From: Auanema rhodensis
Lineage: Eukaryota > Nematoda > Chromadorea > Rhabditida > Rhabditidae
NCBI GenBank assembly: GCA_964057225.1
Contig: OZ059896.1
Span: forward strand, 5,704,001 to 5,768,000
Length of the DNA stretch: 64,000 nucleotides
Direction of reading: 5' to 3'
The position numbers were made by a program, and so were the translations under genes. How positions within the stretch are numbered: the first letter of the stretch is position 1; each line of letters begins with the position of its first letter. Below are positions 25,310 through 38,574 of the stretch, piece after piece. The notes beneath the pieces are model-generated. The model saw nothing but the letters and a program-made list of their open reading frames with translations. It was not told where the DNA came from and searched no databases.

Positions 25310-27340
25310 AAAATTTTTTCAAAAAATTTCAAAATAATTTAGCAAAAAGTAGATGTTTTTAGATTTCTTTTTTCAAGGCAAAAACGATGGACAATGTTAT
25401 TCAACGAAAAAATTAATTCTTCAGGGTGAAAATCGAGGATATAAGTGTGAACTTATATCAGTTGAAATCTCGGTGCATTTTCAAGCTAGCGCAAATCTGA
25501 TAACACAGATCTACGCAGCTTAAAAATCCGCATCGAATGCACTAAACTACATTGAGAAAAGCTTAATACAAAAATTAGTTATGATCGTTTGAAAAATGAT
25601 GCACTAGTGTATGTTGAGTTTCCATGTACACTCAAAATTGCTTCCAAAAACATTTTGACAAAAATTTTTTCCAAAAATTTCAAAATAATTTAGCAAAAAG
25701 TAGATGTTTTTAGATTCCTTTTTTCAAGGCAAAAACGATGGACAATGTAATTCAACGAAAAAATTAATTCTTCAGGGTGAAAATCGAGGATATAAGTGTG
25801 AACTTATATCAGTTGATATCTCGGTGCATTTTCAAGCTAGCGCAAATCTGATAGTACAGATCGACGCAGCTTAAAAATCCGCATCGAATGCACTATACTA
25901 CATTGAGAAACGCTTAATACAAAAATTAGTTATGATCGTTTGAAAAATGATGCACTAGTGTATGTTGAGTTTCCATGTACACTCAACATTGCTTCCAAAA
26001 ACATTTTGATAAAAATTTTTTCGAAAAATTTCAAAATAATTTCGCAAAAAGTAGATGTTTTCAGATACCTTTTTTCAAGGCAAAGACGATGGACAATGTT
26101 ATTCAACGAAAAAATTAATTCTTCAGGGTGAAAATCGAGGATATAAGTGTGAACTTATATCAGTTGATATCTCGGTGCATTTTCAAGCTAGCGCAAATCT
26201 GATAGTACAGATCGACGCAGCTTAAAAATCCGCATCGAATGCACTATACTACATTGAGAAACGCTTAATACAAAAATTAGTTATGATCGTTTGAAAAATG
26301 ATGCACTAGTGTATGTTGAGTTTCCATGTACACTCAAAATTGCTTCCAAAAACATTTTGACAAAAATTTTTTCCAAAAATTTCAAAATAATTTAGCAAAA
26401 AGTAGATGTTTTTAGATTCCTTTTTTCAAGGCAAAAACGATGGACAATGTAATTCAACGAAAAAATTAATTCTTCAGGGTGAAAATCGAGGATATAAGTG
26501 TGAACTTATATCAGTTGATATCTCGGTGCATTTTTACGCTAGCGCAAATCTGATAGTACAGATCGACGCAGCTTAAAAATCCGCATCGAATGCACTAAAC
26601 TACATTGAGCAAAGCTTAATACAAAAATTAGTTATGATCGTTTGAAAAATGATGCATTAGTGTATGTTGAGTTTCCATGTACACTCAAAATTGCTTCCAA
26701 AAACATTTTGACAAAAATTTTTTCAAAAAATTTCAAAATAATTTAGCAAAAAGTAGATGTTTTTAGATTTCTTTTTTCAAGGCAAAAACGATGGACAATG
26801 TTATTCAACGAAAAAATTAATTCTTCAGGGTGAAAATCGAGGATATAAGTGTGAACTTATATCAGTTGAAATCTCGGTGCATTTTCAAGCTAGCGCAAAT
26901 CTGATAACACAGATCTACGCAGCTTAAAAATCCGCATCGAATGCACTAAACTACATTGAGAAAAGCTTAATACAAAAATTAGTTATGATCGTTTGAAAAA
27001 TGATGCACTAGTGTATGTTGAGTTTCCATGTACACTCAAAATTGCTTCCAAAAACATTTTGACAAAAATTTTTTCCAAAAATTTCAAAATAATTTAGCAA
27101 AAAGTAGATGTTTTTAGATTCCTTTTTTCAAGGCAAAAACGATGGACAATGTAATTCAACGAAAAAATTAATTCTTCAGGGTGAAAATCGAGGATATAAG
27201 TGTGAACTTATATCAGTTGATATCTCGGTGCATTTTTACGCTAGCGCAAATCTGATAGTACAGATCGACGCAGCTTAAAAATCCGCATCGAATGCACTAA
27301 ACTACATTGAGCAAAGCTTAATACAAAAATTAGTTATGAT
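25310..27340 (+). repeat. satA local block repeats with 1404 and 702 bp shifts
   Basis: The rare change GTTGAAATCT (for GTTGATATCT) is at 25461 and 26865, a shift of 1404 bases (4 units). The rare change TTTTTACGCTAGCG is near 26531 and 27233, a shift of 702 bases (2 units). An A2-type unit sits at 25940. Each rare change is shared only by the two copies, so these are recent local copies of multi-unit blocks that overlap each other. Confidence 0.75.
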
Positions 27341-30300
27341 CGTTTGAAAAATGATGCATTAGTGTATGTTGAGTTTCCATGTACACTCAAAATTGCTTCC
27401 AAAAACATTTTGACAAAACTTTTTTCGAAAAATTTCAAAATAATTTAGCAAAAAACAGATGTTTTTAGATTCCTTTTTTCAAGGCAAAAACGATGGACAA
27501 TGTTATTCAACGAAAAAATTAATTCTTCAGGGTGAAATTCGAGGATATAAGTGTGAACTTATATCAGTTGATATCTCGGTGCATTTTCAAGCTAGCGCAA
27601 ATCTGATAGTACAGATCGACGCAGCTTAAAAATCCGCATCGAATGCACTATACTACATTGAGAAAAGCTTAATACAAAAATTAGTTATGATCGTTTGAAA
27701 AATGATGCATTAGTGTATGTTGAGTTTCCATGTACACTCAACATTGCTTCCAAAAACATTTTGACAAAATTTTTTTCGAAAAATTTCAAAATAATTTAGC
27801 AAAAAACAGATGTTTTTAGATTCCTTTTTTCAAGGCAAAAACGATGGACAATGTAATTCAACGAAAAAATTAATTCTTCAGGGTGAAAATCGAGGATATA
27901 AGTGTGAACTTATATCAGTTGATATCTCGGTGCATTTTCAAGCTAGCGCAAATCTGATAGTACAGATCGACGCAGCTTAAAAATCCGCATCGAATGCACT
28001 ATACTACATTGAGAAAAGCTTAATACAAAAATTAGTTATGATCGTTTGAAAAATGATGCACTAGTGTATGTTGAGTTTCCATGTACACTCAAAATTGCTT
28101 CCAAAAACATTTTGACAAAAATTTTTTCCAAAAATTTCAAAATAATTTAGCAAAAAGTAGATGTTTTTAGATTCCTTTTTTCAAGGCAAAAACGATGGAC
28201 AATGTAATTCAACGAAAAAATTAATTCTTCAGGGTGAAAATCGAGGATATAAGTGTGAACTTATATCAGTTGATATCTCGGTGCATTTTCAAGCTAGCGC
28301 AAATCTGATAGTACAGATCGACGCAGCTTAAAAATCCGCATCGAATGCACTATACTACATTGAGCAAAGCTTAATACAAAAATTAGTTATGATCGTTTGA
28401 AAAATGATGCATTAGTGTATGTTGAGTTACCATGTACACTCAAAATTGCTTCCAAAAACATTTTGACAAAACTTTTTTCGAAAAATTTCAAAATAATTTA
28501 GCAAAAAACAGATGTTTTTAGATTCCTTTTTTCAAGGCAAAAACGATGGACAATGTAATTCAACGAAAAAATTAATTCTTCAGGGTGAAAATCGAGGATA
28601 TAAGTGTGAACTTATATCAGTTGATATCTCGGTGCATTTTCAAGCTAGCGCAAATCTGATAGTACAGATCGACGCAGCTTAAAAATCCGCATCGAATGCA
28701 CTATACTACATTGAGCAAAGCTTAATACAAAAATTAGTTATGATCGTTTGAAAAATGATGCATTAGTGTATGTTGAGTTACCATGTACACTCAAAATTGC
28801 TTCCAAAAACATTTTGACAAAACTTTTTTCGAAAAATTTCAAAATAATTTAGCAAAAAACAGATGTTTTTAGATTCCTTTTTTCAAGGCAAAAACGATGG
28901 ACAATGTTATTCAACGAAAAAATTAATTCTTCAGGGTGAAATTCGAGGATATAAGTGTGAACTTATATCAGTTGATATCTCGGTGCATTTTCAAGCTAGC
29001 GCAAATCTGATAGTACAGATCGACGCAGCTTAAAAATCCGCATCGAATGCACTATACTACATTGAGAAAAGCTTAATACAAAAATTAGTTATGATCGTTT
29101 GAAAAATGATGCATTAGTGTATGTTGAGTTTCCATGTACACTCAACATTGCTTCCAAAAACATTTTGACAAAATTTTTTTCGAAATATTTCAAAATAATT
29201 TAGCGAAAAGTAGATGTATTCAGATTCCTTTTTTCAAGGCAAAAACGATGGACAATGTTATTCAACGAAAAAATTAATTCTTCAGGGTGAAAATCGAGGA
29301 TATAAGTGTGAACTTATATCAGTTGATATCTCGGTGCGTTTTTAAGCTAGCGCAAATCTGATAACACAGATCGACGCAGCTTAAAAATCCGCATCGAATG
29401 CACTATACTACATTGAGAAACGCTTAATACAAAAATTAGTTATGATCGTTTGAAAAATGATGCACTAGTGTATGTTGAGTTTCCATGTACACTCAAAATT
29501 GCTTCCAAAAACATTTTGACAAAAATTTTTTCCAAAAATTTCAAAATAATTTAGCAAAAAGTAGATGTTTTTAGATTCCTTTTTTCAAGGCAAAAACGAT
29601 GGACAATGTAATTCAACGAAAAAATTAATTCTTCAGGGTGAAATTCGAGGATATAAGTGTGAACTTATATCAGTTGATATCTCGGTGCATTTTCAAGCTA
29701 GCGAAAATCTGATAGTACAGATCGACGCAGCTTAAAAATCCGCATCGAATGCACTATACTACATTGAGAAAAGCTTAATACAAAAATTAGTTATGATCGT
29801 TTGAAAAATGATGCATTAGTGTATGTTGAGTTTCCATGTACACTCAAAATTGCTTCCAAAAACATTTTGACAAAAATTTTTTCGAAAAATTTCAAGATAA
29901 TTTAGCAAAAAGTAGATGTTTTTAGATTGCTTTTTTCAAGGCAAAAACGATGGACAATGTTATTCAACGAAAAAATTAATTCTTCAGGGTGAAAATCGAG
30001 GATATAAGTGTGAACTTATATCAGTTGATATCTCGGTGCATTTTTAAGCTAGCGCAAATCTGATAGTACAGATCGACGCAGCTTAAAAATCCGCATCGAA
30101 TGCACTATACTACATTGAGAAAAGCTTAATACAAAAATTAGTTATGATCGTTTGAAAAATGATGCATTAGTGTATGTTGAGTTTCCATGTACACTCAAAA
30201 TTGCTTCAAAAACATTTTGACAAAACTTTTTTCGAAAAATTTCAAAATAATTTAGCAAAAAACAGATGTTTTTAGATTCCTTTTTTCAAGGCAAAAACGA

Positions 30301-30500
30301 TGGACAATGTTATTCAACGAAAAAATTAATTCTTCAGGGTGAAATTCGAGGATATAAGTGTGAACTTATATCAGTTGATATCTCGGTGCATTTTCAAGCT
30401 AGCGCAAATCTGATAGTACAGATCGACGCAGCTTAAAAATCCGCATCGAATGCACTATACTACATTGAGAAAAGCTTAATACAAAAATTAGTTATGATCG
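27340..30500 (+). repeat. satA run rich in the AAAAAACAGATG subfamily
   Basis: Five units in this stretch have GCAAAAAACAGATG where other units have GCAAAAAGTAGATG (near 27450, 27801, 28503, 28854 and 30255). Two adjacent units share the unique GAGTTACCATG change (28772 minus 351 = 28421), showing a single-unit tandem copy. The GGTGCGTTTTTAAGC variant near 29334 and the ATGTATTCAGATTCC variants near 29213 and 30617 recall the inverted block at 42955-48169. Confidence 0.75.
30206..30209 (+). other. Single-base deletion, the only register shift found in forward satA
   Basis: The unit reads TTGCTTCAAAAACATT where all others inspected read TTGCTTCCAAAAACATT, so one C is missing. Unit starts before this point fall on 317 + 351n, and those after it are shifted by exactly one base up to 41383. 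Confidence 0.9.
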
Positions 30501-31189
30501 TTTGAAAAATGATGCATTAGTGTATGTTGAGTTTCCATGTACACTCAACATTGCTTCCAAAAACATTTTGACAAAATTTTTTTCGAAATATTTCAAAATA
30601 ATTTAGCGAAAACTAGATGTATTCAGATTCCTTTTTTCAAGGCAAAAACGATGGACAATGTTATTCAACGAAAAAATTAATTCTTCAGGGTGAAAATCGA
30701 GGATATAAGTGTGAACTTATATCAGTTGATATCTCGGTGCATTTTCAAGCTAGCGCAAATCTGATAGTACAGATCGACGCAGCTTAAAAATCCGCATCGA
30801 ATGCACTATACTACATTGAGAAACGCTTAATACAAAAATTAGTTATGATCGTTTGAAAAATGATGCATTAGTGTATGTTGAGTTTCCATGTACACTCAAA
30901 ATTGCTTCCAAAAACATTTTGACAAAAATTTTTTCCAAAAATTTCAAGATAATTTAGCAAAAAGTAGATGTTTTTAGATTCCTTTTTTCAAGGCAAAAAC
31001 GATGGACAATGTTATTCAACGAAAAAATTAATTCTTCAGGGTGAAAATCGAGGATATAAGTGTGAACTTATATCAGTTGATATCTCGGTGCATTTTTAAG
31101 CTAGCGCAAATCTGATAACACAGATCTACGCAGCTTAAAAATCCGCATCGAATGCACTAAACTACATTGAGAAAAGCTTAGTACAAAAA

Positions 31190-32055
31190 TTAGTTATGAT
31201 CGTTTGAAAAATGATGCATTAGTGTATGTTGAGTTTCCATGTACACTCAAAATTGCTTCCAAAAACATTTTGACAAAAATTTTTTCCAAAAATTTCAAGA
31301 TAATTTAGCAAAAAGTAGATGTTTTTAGATTCCTTTTTTCAAGGCAAAAACGATGGACAATGTTATTCAACGAAAAAATTAATTCTTCAGGGTGAAAATC
31401 GAGGATATAAGTGTGAACTTATATCAGTTGATATCTCGGTGCATTTTCAAGCTAGCGCAAATCTGATAGTACAGATCGACGCAGCTTAAAAATCCGCATC
31501 GAATGCACTATACTACATTGAGAAACGCTTAGTACAAAAATTAGTTATGATCGTTTGAAAAATGATGCATTAGTGTATGTTGAGTTTCCATGTACACTCA
31601 AAATTGCTTCCAAAAACATTTTGACAAAAATTTTTTCCAAAAATTTCAAGATAATTTAGCAAAAAGTAGATGTTTTTAGATTCCTTTTTTCAAGGCAAAA
31701 ACGATGGACAATGTTATTCAACGAAAAAATTAATTCTTCAGGGTGAAAATCGAGGATATAAGTGTGAACTTATATCAGTTGATATCTCGGTGCATTTTCA
31801 AGCTAGCGCAAATCTGATAGTACAGATCGACGCAGCTTAAAAATCCGCATCGAATGCACTATACTACATTGAGAAACGCTTAGTACAAAAATTAGTTATG
31901 ATCGTTTGAAAAATGATGCATTAGTGTATGTTGAGTTTCCATGTACACTCAAAATTGCTTCCAAAAACATTTTGACAAAAATTTTTTCCAAAAATTTCAA
32001 GATAATTTAGCAAAAAGTAGATGTTTTTAGATTCCTTTTTTCAAGGCAAAAACGA
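31190..32055 (+). repeat. satA run of near-identical single units
   Basis: The units beginning near 31204, 31555 and 31906 share CCAAAAATTTCAAGATAA and differ by very few bases. The third diverges near 32065 (GATATTCAACC). This pattern fits recent single-unit amplification. Confidence 0.7.
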
Positions 32056-34011
32056 TGGACAATGATATTCAACCAAAAATTTAATTCTTCAGGGTGAAAA
32101 TCGAGGATATAAGTGTGAACATATATCAGTTGATATCTCGGTGCATTTTTAAGCTAGCGCAAATCTGATAACACAGATCGACGCAGCTTAAAAATCCGCA
32201 TCGAATGCACTAAACTACATTGAGAAAAGCTTAATACAAAAATTAGTTATGATCGTTTGAAAAATGATGCATTAGTGTATGTTGAGTTTCCATGTACACT
32301 CAACATTGCTTCCAAAAACATTTTGATAAATATTTTTTCGAAAAATTTCAAATTAATTTCGCAAAAAGTAGATGTTTTCAGATACTTTTTTTCAAGGCAA
32401 AGACGATGGACAATGTTATTCAACAAAAAAATTAATTCTTCAGGGTGAAAATCGAGGATATAAGTGTGAACTTATATCAGTTGATATCTCGGTGGATTTT
32501 TAAGCTAGCGCAAATCTGATAACACAGATCTACGCAGCTTAAAAATCCGCATCGAATGCACTAAACTACATTGAGAAAAGCTTAGTACAAAAATTAGTTA
32601 TGATCGTTTGAAAAATGATGCATTAGTGTATGTTGAGTTTCCATGTACACTCAAAATTGCTTCCAAAAACATTTTGACAAAAATTTTTTCGAAAAATTTC
32701 AAGATAATTTAGCAAAAAGTAGATGTTTTTAGATTCCTTTTTTCAAGGCAAAAACGATGGACAATGTTATTCAACGAAAAAATTAATTCTTCAGGGTGAA
32801 AATCGAGGATATAAGTGTGAACTTATATCAGTTGATATCTCGGTGCATTTTCAAGCTAGCGCAAATCTGATAGTACAGATCGACGCAGCTTAAAAATCCG
32901 CATCGAATGCACTATACTACATTGAGAAACGCTTAGTACAAAAATTAGTTATGATCGTTTGAAAAATGATGCATTAGTGTATGTTGAGTTTCCATGTACA
33001 CTCAAAATTGCTTCCAAAAACATTTTGACAAAAATTTTTTCCAAAAATTTCAAGATAATTTAGCAAAAAGTAGATGTTTTTAGATTCCTTTTTTCAAGGC
33101 AAAAACGATGGACAATGATATTCAACCAAAAAATTAATTCTTCAGGGTGAAAATCGAGGATATAAGTGTGAACATATATCAGTTGATATCTCGGTGCATT
33201 TTTAAGCTAGCGCAAATCTGATAACACAGATCGACGCAGCTTAAAAATCCGCATCGAATGCACTAAACTACATTGAGAAAAGCTTAATACAAAAATTAGT
33301 TATGATCGTTTGAAAAATGATGCATTAGTGTATGTTGAGTTTCCATGTACACTCAACATTGCTTCCAAAAACATTTTGATAAATATTTTTTCGAAAAATT
33401 TCAAAATAATTTCGCAAAAAGTAGATGTTTTCAGATACCTTTTTTCAAGGCAAAGACGATGGACAATGTTATTCAACGAAAAAATTAATTCTTCAGGGTG
33501 AAAATCGAGGATATAAGTGTGAACTTATATCAGTTGATATCTCGGTGGATTTTTAAGCTAGCGCAAATCTGATAACACAGATCTACGCAGCTTAAAAATC
33601 CGCATCGAATGCACTAAACTACATTGAGAAAAGCTTAATACAAAAATTAGTTATGATCGTTTGAAAAATGATGCATTAGTGTATGTTGAGTTTCCATGTA
33701 CACTCAACATTGCTTCCAAAAACATTTTGATAAATATTTTTTCGAAAAATTTCAAAATAATTTCGCAAAAAGTAGATGTTTTCAGATACCTTTTTTCAAG
33801 GCAAAGACGATGGACAATGTTATTCAACGAAAAAATTAATTCTTCAGGGTGAAAATCGAGGATATAAGTGTGAACATATATCAGTTGATATCTCGGTGCA
33901 TTTTTAAGCTAGCGCAAATCTGATAACACAGATCGACGCAGCTTAAAAATCCGCATCGAATGCACTGAACTACATTGAGAAAAGCTTAATACAAAAATTA
34001 GTTATGATCGT

Positions 34012-37000
34012 TTGAAAAATGATGCATTAGTGTATGTTGAGTTTCCATGTACACTCAACATTGCTTCCAAAAACATTTTGATAAATATTTTTTCGAAAAA
34101 TTTCAAATTAATTTCGCAAAAAGTAGATGTTTTCAGATACTTTTTTTCAAGGCAAAGACGATGGACAATGTTATTCAACAAAAAAATTAATTCTTCAGGG
34201 TGAAAATCGAGGATATAAGTGTGAACTTATATCAGTTGATATCTCGGTGGATTTTTAAGCTAGCGCAAATCTGATAACACAGATCTACGCAGCTTAAAAA
34301 TCCGCATCGAATGCACTAAACTACATTGAGAAAAGCTTAGTACAAAAATTAGTTATGATCGTTTGAAAAATGATGCATTAGTGTATGTTGAGTTTCCATG
34401 TACACTCAAAATTGCTTCCAAAAACATTTTGACAAAAATTTTTTCCAAAAATTTCAAGATAATTTAGCAAAAAGTAGATGTTTTTAGATTCCTTTTTTCA
34501 AGGCAAAAACGATGGACAATGATATTCAACCAAAAATTTAATTCTTCAGGGTGAAAATCGAGGATATAAGTGTGAACATATATCAGTTGATATCTCGGTG
34601 CATTTTTAAGCTAGCGCAAATCTGATAACACAGATCGACGCAGCTTAAAAATCCGCATCGAATGCACTAAACTACATTGAGAAAAGCTTAATACAAAAAT
34701 TAGTTATGATCGTTTGAAAAATGATGCATTAGTGTATGTTGAGTTTCCATGTACACTCAACATTGCTTCCAAAAACATTTTGATAAATATTTTTTCGAAA
34801 AATTTCAAAATAATTTCGCAAAAAGTAGATGTTTTCAGATACCTTTTTTCAAGGCAAAGACGATGGACAATGTTATTCAACGAAAAAATTAATTCTTCAG
34901 GGTGAAAATCGAGGATATAAGTGTGAACTTATATCAGTTGATATCTCGGTGCATTTTTAAGCTAGCGCAAATCTGATAGTACAGATCGACGCAGCTTAAA
35001 AATCCGCATCGAATGCACTATACTACATTGAGAAACGCTTAATACAAAAATTAGTTATGATCGTTTGAAAAATGATGCATTAGTGTATGTTGAGTTTCCA
35101 TGTACACTCAAAATTGCTTCCAAAAACATTTTGACAAAAATTTTTTCGAAAAATTTCAAGATAATTTAGCAAAAAGTAGATGTTTTTAGATTCCTTTTTT
35201 CAAGGCAAAAACGATGGACAATGTTATTCAACGAAAAAATTAATTCTTCAGGGTGAAAATCGAGGATATAAGTGTGAACATATATCAGTTGATATCTCGG
35301 TGCATTTTTAAGCTAGCGCAAATCTGATAACACAGATCGACGCAGCTTAAAAATCCGCATCGAATGCACTAAACTACATTGAGAAAAGCTTAATACAAAA
35401 ATTAGTTATGATCGTTTGAAAAATGATGCATTAGTGTATGTTGAGTTTCCATGTACACTCAACATTGCTTCCAAAAACATTTTGATAAATATTTTTTCGA
35501 AAAATTTCAAAATAATTTCGCAAAAAGTAGATGTTTTCAGATACCTTTTTTCAAGGCAAAGACGATGGACAATGTTATTCAACGAAAAAATTAATTCTTC
35601 AGGGTGAAAATCGAGGATATAAGTGTGAACTTATATCAGTTGATATCTCGGTGCATTTTTAAGCTAGCGCAAATCTGATAGTACAGATCGACGCAGCTTA
35701 AAAATCCGCATCGAATGCACTATACTACATTGAGAAACGCTTAATACAAAAATTAGTTATGATCGTTTGAAAAATGATGCATTAGTGTATGTTGAGTTTC
35801 CATGTACACTCAAAATTGCTTCCAAAAACATTTTGACAAAAATTTTTTCGAAAAATTTCAAGATAATTTAGCAAAAAGTAGATGTTTTTAGATTCCTTTT
35901 TTCAAGGCAAAAACGATGGACAATGTTATTCAACGAAAAAATTAATTCTTCAGGGTGAAAATCGAGGATATAAGTGTGAACTTATATCAGTTGATATCTC
36001 GGTGCATTTTTAAGCTAGCGCAAATCTGATAGTACAGATCGACGCAGCTTAAAAATCCGCATCGAATGCACTAAACTACATTGAGAAAAGCTTAATACAA
36101 AAATTAGTTATGATCGTTTGAAAAATGATGCATTAGTGTATGTTGAGTTTCCATGTACACTCAACATTGCTTCCAAAAACATTTTGATAAATATTTTTTC
36201 GAAAAATTTCAAGATAATTTAGCAAAAAGTAGATGTTTTTAGATTCCTTTTTTCAAGGCAAAAACGATGGACAATGTTATTCAACGAAAAAATTAATTCT
36301 TCAGGGTGAAAATCGAGGATATAAGTGTGAACTTATATCAGTTGATATCTCGGTGCATTTTCAAGCTAGCGCAAATCTGATAGTACAGATCGACGCAGCT
36401 TAAAAATCCGCATCGAATGCACTATACTACATTGAGAAACGCTTAGTACAAAAATTAGTTATGATCGTTTGAAAAATGATGCATTAGTGTATGTTGAGTT
36501 TCCATGTACACTCAAAATTGCTTCCAAAAACATTTTGACAAAAATTTTTTCCAAAAATTTCAAGATAATTTAGCAAAAAGTAGATGTTTTTAGATTCCTT
36601 TTTTCAAGGCAAAAACGATGGACAATGATATTCAACCAAAAATTTAATTCTTCAGGGTGAAAATCGAGGATATAAGTGTGAACATATATCAGTTGATATC
36701 TCGGTGCATTTTTAAGCTAGCGCAAATCTGATAACACAGATCGACGCAGCTTAAAAATCCGCATCGAATGCACTAAACTACATTGAGAAAAGCTTAATAC
36801 AAAAATTAGTTATGATCGTTTGAAAAATGATGCATTAGTGTATGTTGAGTTTCCATGTACACTCAACATTGCTTCCAAAAACATTTTGATAAATATTTTT
36901 TCGAAAAATTTCAAAATAATTTCGCAAAAAGTAGATGTTTTCAGATACCTTTTTTCAAGGCAAAGACGATGGACAATGTTATTCAACGAAAAAATTAATT

Positions 37001-38574
37001 CTTCAGGGTGAAAATCGAGGATATAAGTGTGAACTTATATCAGTTGATATCTCGGTGCATTTTTAAGCTAGCGCAAATCTGATAGTACAGATCGACGCAG
37101 CTTAAAAATCCGCATCGAATGCACTATACTACATTGAGAAACGCTTAATACAAAAATTAGTTATGATCGTTTGAAAAATGATGCATTAGTGTATGTTGAG
37201 TTTCCATGTACACTCAAAATTGCTTCCAAAAACATTTTGACAAAAATTTTTTCGAAAAATTTCAAGATAATTTAGCAAAAAGTAGATGTTTTTAGATTCC
37301 TTTTTTCAAGGCAAAAACGATGGACAATGTTATTCAACGAAAAAATTAATTCTTCAGGGTGAAAATCGAGGATATAAGTGTGAACATATATCAGTTGATA
37401 TCTCGGTGCATTTTTAAGCTAGCGCAAATCTGATAACACAGATCGACGCAGCTTAAAAATCCGCATCGAATGCACTAAACTACATTGAGAAAAGCTTAAT
37501 ACAAAAATTAGTTATGATCGTTTGAAAAATGATGCATTAGTGTATGTTGAGTTTCCATGTACACTCAACATTGCTTCCAAAAACATTTTGATAAATATTT
37601 TTTCGAAAAATTTCAAAATAATTTCGCAAAAAGTAGATGTTTTCAGATACCTTTTTTCAAGGCAAAGACGATGGACAATGTTATTCAACGAAAAAATTAA
37701 TTCTTCAGGGTGAAAATCGAGGATATAAGTGTGAACTTATATCAGTTGATATCTCGGTGCATTTTTAAGCTAGCGCAAATCTGATAGTACAGATCGACGC
37801 AGCTTAAAAATCCGCATCGAATGCACTATACTACATTGAGAAACGCTTAATACAAAAATTAGTTATGATCGTTTGAAAAATGATGCATTAGTGTATGTTG
37901 AGTTTCCATGTACACTCAAAATTGCTTCCAAAAACATTTTGACAAAAATTTTTTCGAAAAATTTCAAGATAATTTAGCAAAAAGTAGATGTTTTTAGATT
38001 CCTTTTTTCAAGGCAAAAACGATGGACAATGTTATTCAACGAAAAAATTAATTCTTCAGGGTGAAAATCGAGGATATAAGTGTGAACTTATATCAGTTGA
38101 TATCTCGGTGCATTTTTAAGCTAGCGCAAATCTGATAGTACAGATCGACGCAGCTTAAAAATCCGCATCGAATGCACTAAACTACATTGAGAAAAGCTTA
38201 ATACAAAAATTAGTTATGATCGTTTGAAAAATGATGCATTAGTGTATGTTGAGTTTCCATGTACACTCAACATTGCTTCCAAAAACATTTTGATAAATAT
38301 TTTTTCGAAAAATTTCAAAATAATTTCGCAAAAAGTAGATGTTTTCAGATACCTTTTTTCAAGGCAAAGACGATGGACAATGTTATTCAACGAAAAAATT
38401 AATTCTTCAGGGTGAAAATCGAGGATATAAGTGTGAACTTATATCAGTTGATATCTCGGTGCATTTTTAAGCTAGCGCAAATCTGATAGTACAGATCGAC
38501 GCAGCTTAAAAATCCGCATCGAATGCACTATACTACATTGAGAAACGCTTAATACAAAAATTAGTTATGATCGT
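34012..38574 (+). repeat. satA dimeric higher-order repeat (702 bp)
   Basis: A2-type units start at 34012, 34714, 35416, 36820, 37522 and 38224, and a half-A2 chimeric unit starts at 36118, so A2 recurs every 702 bases (2 units). The intervening units are of the standard CAAGATAATTTAGC type. A2 units also stand alone at 32257 and in a direct row at 33310, 33661 and 34012. This is a clean two-subfamily alternation. Confidence 0.88.
36118..36468 (+). repeat. Chimeric satA unit (A2 start, standard end)
   Basis: The unit begins with A2 markers (CAACATTGC, TTGATAAATATTTTTTCG up to 36200). It then continues with standard markers (CAAGATAATTTAGCAAAAAG from 36210, TTTTTAGATTCC, GGCAAAAACG). The switch lies within 36200-36213, in the shared GAAAAATTTC. 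Confidence 0.88.
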
